From the NCBI GenBank assembly GCA_037349315.1, contig JBAIAC010000056.1, positions 2,952,501 through 3,016,500 on the forward strand: a stretch of DNA of 64,000 nucleotides. Reading direction: 5' to 3'. Of this stretch, positions 37,801 to 46,800 are shown in pieces. Below the pieces are notes generated by a model that saw only the letters and a list, made by a program, of their open reading frames with translations, was not told the DNA's origin and ran no database searches. Made by a program: the position numbers and the translations under genes. Within the stretch, counting starts at the first letter, position 1, and each line of letters starts with the position of its first letter. This DNA comes from Chelydra serpentina (lineage: Eukaryota > Chordata > Testudines > Chelydridae).

Positions 37801-40800
37801 GGAGCACGGCAAGAGGGTAGGATCTTCGCTGGGTGACCCAGAAACACACTGGAGGTTGGGGTGAGGGCTCTCAGTGGGGTCAGGGGTCATTCCCTACATA
37901 GGGGTAACGGGTTGTAGCCCAGGTGGGGGGCACAGGAGGCAAGGGACATGAGGTTGTAACCCAGGTTGGGTGACAGCCCCCTCTGGGTTGGTTGGGTGGG
38001 AAGAGCCCAGAGAAGTGGGGAGCTGAGGTCAGGCTGGCATGGGACACTCAGAACCCCAAGACCGTCGCAGCCAGAGGGGTGAGTTGAAAGTGGTTCAGTT
38101 AACCGGGTGCCCTGTTGGTGAGGCTGCTCTGACTTTGGTTTAGCTACAGCCATTAGGAACCAACGCAGGCTAAAAACCAACCAGCCACTGGGATCACTGA
38201 ACTCCTGGGGTTATACTGGTGCCACTTTCCCGGCCTGAGAATGATGGGGGGCCCTTGATCCCAGCCTCTCTACCGCTCCCTTCATCTGCTGCTCCCTCCT
38301 GGAGGAGCAAAACCTGCCCAGGGCATGTCCCCCTGCTGGGAACGGGGCTGTGGGAAAGGGGAGCTGAGAAGCGCAACACCATTAGGTCGAGGGACTGCCT
38401 GGGTCAGTGGGGTGGGAAATGGGACACGGGGCCTTGCCTTTCTAGGGGGCACCGGTTCTGATCCGGCCCCAGAGCAATAGGGACTGTAACCCATCCCCCG
38501 GTGGCTGTCTGGTGGCCCCTGGGTGCTGGTGGGTTTCATGCTAGTTGTCACAAACAGGTGATCACCCGTGGGGGGCCTCAGGGTATGGCTAGGGGCCAGG
38601 GGCGGGCGCGGGCCACTGCAGTCCCCTCATCTCACGTTGAGTTGCTCGCCATGTGATCCCCTTGTGTTCTCATGACCTTCCAGATCCACCAATCGTCTTC
38701 TCCCCCAACAAGAAGCTTCCACCTTCGCAGTAAGTCGCGCCATTCCACGACATCTTCCTGTCTCACCACGCACCCTGTGCCATGCTGTTCTCCTTGCTTT
38801 CCTCATTTGCTCCCCGCTGGCCCAGGGTGGGGCTTCGAGCGGGAGGAAGGGAGGCTGGGTCCTGGCCTCTGGGGTGGGTGGGGCTAAGGGGAACGGGCCA
38901 CCCCTCCACTGGCCATGCTCTGGTGGGGGGTTAGCTCCCCAGCAGTGCACTTTGACCCTTCCCTTTCAGGGCGGGGGGGTTGTCCTCAGTTCTTGGAGTG
39001 AATGTGCAGGCCAGGTTGGATGGGGGGGACAAGTAGGCAGGGGCTGCCCCATGGCAGGAGGCAGGGGGATCCCCCCAGTAATCCCTCTCTTTCTCTGCAG
39101 AAATTCTCACAGCTCTGGTAGCCCAGACAGCACCGTGAAGCTGAAGCTGCAGGCCTCCCCGTACCAGAGCTTGCGCCGGACCTTGCTGTGGGGGGAGAAG
39201 GCTGGCACCAGTCTGGGCCTCACCATCGCTGGCGGCCCTAGGACCAGCTCCAAGTACACGGTGTACGAAAGCCATATCGGGGATGCGGTGCCCCTGGAGC
39301 GCATCTGCCGGGGCCCCGATGGGCGCTTTGTGGTGGAGATGGACAGGCTGCCCCAGGAGGCCTTCCCCTGCGCCCTTGAGACTGAGCTGTTCCCCGAGCT
39401 CCTGCGGCGGGATCCCTCCCCCACCCCACCTGAGCCCAGCCCACCAGCACCCTACCTGCAGGTGTACGCTCCCCCCGAGGCGGAGGAGCCCATCTGGCAG
39501 AGGGGAGTGCCGCTGCGGCCCAAGGCCACAGGCCAGGCCCGCAGAGAAGCCAGATCCTCTGGCTACCGCCAGGGACGCTACTTCGGCTACAGCAGCAGCC
39601 CCATGGATGAAGCCAAGCCCTTGTGCATTATCAGCCTCAGCCCCGTGGCCTCCCCGACGCCCCTGCCCCTCAGCACGGTGGAGGAGCCGCGGGACGGCAC
39701 GTGTTGCGAGGGGCGCTGCCAGAGCACTGTCAGCACGCTGCGCAACTCCCCAGGCCCTGGGGGCTCCCCCATGCTCAGCAGGCTGCTGAGTGCCCCAGCT
39801 TTGCCCAGCCCCAAGCCACTGGGCTCTGGATCCCCGAGCAGCCAGCGGAGAACCAGCTCCTCAGCCCAGAGTGGGATCCTCCAGTACCTGAGCCTGCCTT
39901 TTTTCAAGGAGATGAGCGTGGATGGGGACTGGCCGCCCCAGGAGGAGCCCCGCGAGCCCCAGGCCCCGGCCAGCACGGAGCCCACCCTGCCGGGGGAGGA
40001 GGGTCCCACACAGAGCTCGGAGGGGGCGGCCTCCCTGAACTACATGGACACGCGTGGCACCGCAGAGTCTTCTCTGGAGCAGACGCCCAGCAAGGCTCTC
40101 CTCAAACCACCAGAGCCACAGGTGGGCCCTGCCAAGGCTGCCCTGCCTGGGAGCACGGTGTGGCCAGGCTACCTGGGTCCCGACCCGCTCCCAGCCAAGG
40201 AGCAGGCCCCCTTGGTGTCGCCCATGGACAGCAGTAGGACTGAGCTGATGTACACAGCCGTCTCCTCAGAGTCCAACTGGGCCGTGAGCCTGCCGGGACA
40301 GCCACTGCCCGCAGTGCTGCTGGAAGCTCAGGTGCCTGAGAAGCACCAGGGCCCGGGGACCCTCTGCCTGCAGGGGCCACCTGCTGAGAAGCTGCTGCGG
40401 GGCAGCCTGACCAGCCAGAGCAGCGGCCGGGGCAGCGTGTCCTTCCTGAGACCCCCATCGTTGGCACTGTCATTGGGGGGCACCTACCTCAGCTCCCTGC
40501 TAGGGGAAACAGCGGGCTGGCAAAGCGAAAGCGAGTCCCGGGGCTCCATGGCAGAGGAAGGCAGGCCAAGGAAGGAGCTGGCTGTCGCCACTGTCGGCAA
40601 GAGGTGAGCCGCATGGGTTGTGATTGGGGGGTGGAAGAAACCCAGGACTCCTGGGTTCTATTCCCAGCTCCGCTGACTCATGCAGTGACAGGGGGATAAC
40701 CCCAGGGCCTGGTTTGCAGCATGGATGCTGAGAGCCCAGGGCAGTGGCTATGGGGAGCTATCCGAGGGAACCCCAAATCTGGCATTACCAGCCTGGAAAC

Positions 40801-43800
40801 CAACTGCACCCAGACACCTTACCCATCCAGGCCCCGAACACCCTCAGCTCTGACCTGCCCTGGCTCCCAGGGAGAACGAGGGATGAAAAGCCCTTCGCTT
40901 TGTAATGGAATCAGGGACTGTAAAGTTCCCCAGCATGGCACACGTACGTGCCCTTGGCTCTGCCAATCCAGGGGCTGGAGATGGGCCTAAACTGCTATGA
41001 GCAGAGCTCCCACTCCCTCTTGTGAGTGATTCTATCCCTCCCGGTGTTCACGAGCCGATGCCCAGCTGCTAGGCTGTTTGTCCCCTGTGGCATGGGAGGG
41101 TGAGGGAGGTCCATACTGCCATGGGCTTTGTTCTGGAGCAGGGTCTGGGAGCCTGCCGGACCCCTGCAGAGAGCGGCTGACAATGCTGGTGGCTGGTCCC
41201 TGGGGTGAAGAGGGAGCACAAAGGCTGTGAAATTCCTGGAGACCTGTCATGGGGCAGCCTGCCCTAGACACTAAAAATCATGGACTGGGCAGAAACACCG
41301 GATTTATGGCTTATTACAATGATTTGTTTCCCACTAAGAACTCCCCCATCCGAGCTGCTTTCCCCACACACACCTTCCTTTTCTCCCTAGGCTGGAGGGG
41401 TGATCACAAGCCACTTCATCTTGAATGGTCCCTTGGCGTGTGTTAACCACTTCTGCTAAAATCTCAGGTCCCCCTTATATTTTGCTGTGACGTTGAGGGT
41501 ACCTTTCCCTGCCCTGTGTGGCTTGAAAGCGTCTCTCTCACCGACAGAAGTTGGTCCAATAAAAGATATGACATAACTAGCATCACCCAGATCTCTCGAA
41601 CATTCCCCAACAACCAGCTAGAGAGGCCTGGGGGGCAGCATAAGCCCCGGGAGGGTAAGGGCCACCAGCCTGCAGCGTGGCCAGACAGACTGATGCTGGT
41701 TCTTAAAGTAGTTTCATGTTTGAGCTCCAGAATCTCTTCATCGCTATGGAAATGTCTGAGCCCCCTGGCTACCAGGAGCCCTCAGGCTGGCCACAAGGTT
41801 CTCTGCAGGCAGCCTGGACCGACAGCTCTGAGAGCAGGGGGACTGTTCTAGCTGCCGCAAGGTGGTGTTGACCCTGAACCCTAACAATGGCACACGTCAC
41901 TGCGGATTGCTGTAGCAGCAGCCCCCGTTAGGGTGCATTCCCGAGACTGCTGAACGCAGTGTCAGATACCCAGCTGAGAGCAGCTTGTCAGTGTCTGGGA
42001 TCGCTAGGAGGGGACTAAGGAATTCAAATGTCCCTCCCCTGAAATCTCCAGGCCTCTTTGCCCTGATCCAAGCAGGTGAGGAAAGGAGGGGCTGTTCCCC
42101 TCCCCCTACCAGAGCCCCCACCAGCGGCGTTGCAGTTCCGGGGCAGGGCATGAGCCGCACCATGGGAGATGTGCTGGGCCAGGGGTGCGAGCGGGGGGAA
42201 GCTCTGGGGGTCCTAGCAGCCTGCTGCCTTGGGAGCCTCACTGGGTGTGTCGGGGGGAACCCTTCAGCAAATGGAGCAGAGCTTATGTCCATACCCAGCA
42301 CGCCACCCCCAGCGCAGGTCGCCTGGCAGGCCCTAGATTGGCCTGCTCCCGCACAGCCAGCTCCCACCAAGGCTGGGGTCATGGGGTGCGCAGGCCTCTG
42401 CTGCCCCTGGCCTGGATTGCCCCCTAGTGGCCACTGTCAGCTGCTGCTGTGTGCGTAGCTTGCTTTGGGCTCCTATTTTGTGCTGCTGTTGCAGGGGAGC
42501 GGGTCAGGTCTGGCCCGGGACGCTCAAGGCCAGGCCAGTGGTGGCACCGGGCTCAGGGACACGGTGCATCCCCTTTGGGTTATGGAATGGAATCACACTC
42601 AAGTGCCCCCTCGTGGCCAGAGGTGGCTCTACAGCCCCTGCCACAGCTTTCCCCTTTTCCAGGGCTCCTCAAACCCAACTCAGGCCAAAGGAAATTAAAA
42701 TATTTCCCCACCTGGGCTCCACTTTACTCCGTCCTCAGCTGTGTCCTGGCCCTCCTGGTCCCAACGCCATTCAGTGTGTCTCTCCCTTAGCTGGGGGAGT
42801 TCCTAGAGCTGGGCACAATTCAGTGTCTCTGCAGGAGCCGGACTGGCTCCCTGCAGCCACTTCTCCAAGCCAGCTACAGCTCATAGACTTTAAGGTCAGA
42901 AGGGACCATTATGATCATCTAGTCTGACCTCCTGCACAATGCAGGCCACAGAATCTCACCCACCCACTCCTGCAATAATCCTCTCACCTATGTCTCAGCT
43001 ATTGAAGCCCTCAAATCATGGTTTAAAGACTTCAAGATGCAGAGAATCCTCCAGTAAGTGACCCGTGCCCCATGCTGCAGAGGAAGGCGAAAAACCTCCA
43101 GGGCCTCTGCCGATCTACCCTGGAGGAAAATTCCTTCCTGACCCCAAATATGGTGATCAGCTGAACCCTGAGCATGTGGGCAAGACTCACCAGCCAGACA
43201 CCCAGGAAAAAGTTCTCTGTAGTAACTTCTAACATCCCATCACGGCTCGCTCCCCCAGGGCGCTGTGAGGTCGGGGGGGCACTCCCCGCCCAGCTTGGCT
43301 CGCTCCCCCTCGGCACTGTGAGGAGGGGGAACTCTGCACCCGGCTTGGCTCACTTCCCCCGGGCACTGAGAGGGGGGCACTCCGCACTGGGCTCACTCCC
43401 CCAGGGCGCCGTGAGGGGGGCACTTCGCACTGGGCTCTCTCCCCCACGGCGCCATGAGGGGGGCACGCCGCGCTCGGCTCGCTCCCCCACAGCGCCGTGA
43501 GGGGGGGCACTCCGCGCTCGGCTCGCTCCCCCACAGCGCCGTGAGGGGGGCACTCCGCGCTCGGCTCGCTCCCCCAGGGCGCCGTGAGGGGGGGGGGCAC
43601 TCCGCACTGGACTCGCTCCCCCAGGGCGCTGTGAGGGGGGCACTCTGCACTCGGCTCGCTCCCCCAGGGCGCTGTGAGGGGGGCACTCTGCACTCGGCTC
43701 GCTCCCCCAGGGCGCTGTGAGGGGGGCACTCCGCGCCCGGCTCGCTCCCCCAGGGCGCTGTGAGGGGGGCACTCTGCGCTCGGCTCGCTCCCCCAGGGCG

Positions 43801-46800
43801 CTGTGAGGGGGGCACTCCGTGCCTGGCTCGGCTCCCTCCCCCAGGTGCGCAGTGCTGCCAGTTGTCTAGTGTTATGGGCTCAGGGTGGGTTTTGCGGCTC
43901 AGAGTGGCAGATCTAGCTGTGGGGCACTATGAGTGGCCCCTGTGTGACCCACGGAGCAGCATGTGCGCCCCATGGGGAAGGGAGGCTAGAGGTGACTCCA
44001 GCAGCCCAGGCAGAGTCACCGCCCCAGCCCTGGAGCTCTGCTGTGTAGCCTTGTGCCATTGCTGAGGCTAGTGCACAGGAAGGCCCATCTCTCCCATGCC
44101 GGGGGGGACACTCGCTCGCTGGCCTGGGGCCCCAAGCGGCAGGAAGAGTCCACCCCAGTGAGCTGGGAGGGAGTGAGGAAGATGGTGGGCTACATCACAG
44201 AGCTCAGGTCAAGCCCAGCGGCAGGCTGCGCTTCTTGGGCCTGACCGTGAGGTGTTGCCCTGGGCCCAACCCGTGCCCTGGGTCTGCGATGGATGGGACA
44301 TTGGGACCTCGCTCCCATCCTGGACCGCCTGGCCCCACCCTGCTTGACCCAGGGGCGGCCAGTCCCTGTGGGCCTGTTGGGTGCAATGCCAGGCCTAAGG
44401 CCCTGGAGTTGGAAGGTCGCTTGACAACCCCTGTAGGAAGCATGAAGCTACCCTGGGACATAGAATCGTAGATTAGGGTTGGAAGAGACCTCGGGAGGTC
44501 ATCTAGTCCAACCCCCTGCTCAAAGCAGGACCAACCCCAACTAAATCATCCCAGCCAGGGCTTTCTCAAGCCTGACCTTAAAAACCTCTAAGGAAGGAGA
44601 TTCCACCACCTCCCTAGGTAACCCATTCCAGTTCTTCACCACCCTACTAGTGAAAAAGTTTTTCCTAATATCCAACCTAAACCTCCCCCTCTGCAACTTG
44701 AGACCATTGCTCCTTGTTCTGTCATCTGCCACCATTTAAAACAGCTGAGCTCCATCTTCTTTGGAACCCCCACTTCAGGCAGTTGAAAGCAGCTATCAAA
44801 TCCCCCCTCACTCTTCTCTTCTGTAGACTAAATAATCCCAGTTCCCTCAGCCTCTCCTCATATGTCATGTGCCCCAATCCCCTGATCATTTTTGTTGCCC
44901 TCCGCTGGACTCTTTCCAATTTGTCCACATCCCTTCTGTAGTGGGGGCCCAAAACTTGACACAATACTCCAGGTGTGGCCTCACCAGTGCCGAATAGAGG
45001 GGAATAATCACGTCCCTCGATCTGCTGGCAATGCTCCTACTAATACAGCCCAATATTCTCTTAGCCTTCTTGGCAACAAGGGCTCACTGCTGACTCGTAT
45101 CCAGCTTCTCGTCCACTGTAACCCCCGGTCCTTTTCTGCAGAACTGCCACCTAGCCAGAGTCGGTCCCCAGTCTGTAGCGGTACATGGGATTCTTCCATC
45201 CTAAGTGCAGGACTCTGCACTTGTCTTTGTTGAACCTCATCCGATTTCTTTGGGCCCGATCCTCCAAATTGTCTAGGTCACTCTGGACCCTATCCCTACC
45301 CTCCAGCATATCTACCTCTCCCCACAGCTTAGTGTCATCTTCCACTAGGGTCACACCCTGTGTCCTGACAGCCTTGGTCAGAACATGGGGGGGAGGGATA
45401 GCTCAGTGGTTTGAGCATTGGCCTGCTAAACCCAGGGTTGTGAGCTCAATCCTTGAGGGGGCCATTTAGGGATCTGGGGCAAAAATTTGGGATTGGTCCT
45501 GCTTTGAGCAGGGGGTTGGACTAGATGACCTCCTAAGGTCCCTGCCAATCCTGAGATTCTATGATTCACAACCTGAACCCTCCCCCCAGCAGCTAGCCCC
45601 ATGTCGGCATCCTCTCTGCTCTCCCCCCACGCTGGGCATGGCAGTGGGTCGGCCAGCTCCCTGCAGCAGTGTTCCCCCGTCTCCCTGACGCTGAGCATAG
45701 TACTAGGGCAGCCGCCCCTCCCGGGTTGTCTGCTCTCCCTTTTACTCCCTCCCCCGCCAGCACCGGGTATTGTCCCACATCAGTGCCCCAGCTCCTAACG
45801 CCCGCTTTTGCCCTCTGCCCGGCAGGAGGAACACGTCTGTGGATGAGAATTACGAGTGGGACTCGGAGTTTGCGCTGGAGTCAGACATCCTGGATGCGCT
45901 GCAGCTGTACCGCAGCGGGGACCCCAAGAGACCCGTCTCCACCATCGCCGTGCGGGAGCTGGAACGGAAGAGTGAGTGAGCAGGGCCTCGGGAGGTGCCA
46001 TGCGGGCCTGCAGGGTGCTCCTGCCTGCAGGCTGGCCGCCCAAGTCCCAGAGTCCTGCCCCCCGAGCCCTCCCTGCTGTTCCAGGTGCCTGTGGGGCCTC
46101 CCTAACTCTCTGCCCTGGACTCCTGTACAGGGGCATGAGGGTGTGAGTATAAACAGCTGCCACATCCTACTCAAGAGGTGGCTGCATCTCCATATGGGAG
46201 GTGAGCAGAGTCTGTATTGTGTTTTGGGATCCCAGGGCCTCCGGTGTATCCCAGGGATTAACACAAGCCCTCCCCTCCAGGATGAGGCATGCAGAGAAAC
46301 AGAAAGTTACAGCATGGTCCATCTTGGGCAGCACAGAGACCTCTGACCCCTCTTTAGTCCCAGCCCAGGAGCGTCTGCTGCTTCCAGCAGCCCACATTTA
46401 ACAACCCCAGCGGGCCTTTGTGCTCCAGCTGGTCACACCTGACCGGCTTCCTGCAGAGGGTGGGCCATCCATGGTCGTTAGTTGCTAGATGCCAAATGTC
46501 CGGGCAATGGGAGAGGCCATTGTCTTCTCAGACTCTCCATGGGCATGGGGCCCCAGGCCCCACACATTCAGACATCAGTCACACCTGGATCTCTGCCAAG
46601 TAAGTAGAGGCCTGTCAGCTGAACAACCTTTTCCCACCTCCTAGTTAACCGTGCACCACCGAGGGGAAACTGAGGCACATACAATAATACAAAATATTAC
46701 AAAAAATTCCCTCTCTGCTCCAGGACTGGCTTCAGACCAAGCCTCCCATGTCCCTGCTACAGGCCTAGCAGTGGGACAGCTGGGCACAATGTTGTATTCC

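Larger units (their letters stand above)
40604..45825 (+). other. IGSF9: IGSF9 intron 18 (5.2 kb)
   Basis: Contains a CR1-like end, the 43-bp array, a CR1 and a SINE, listed separately. At 41513-41595 a dispersed repeat (acagaagttggtccaataaaa) also occurs, diverged, at 58218-58310. The rest (40.7-42.8 and 43.85-44.45 kb) shows nothing recognisable. Confidence 0.85.

Noticed and set aside
43229..43815. Overlapping minus-strand open frames of 140-166 codons
   Set aside because: Produced by the 43-bp array cycling through all frames.
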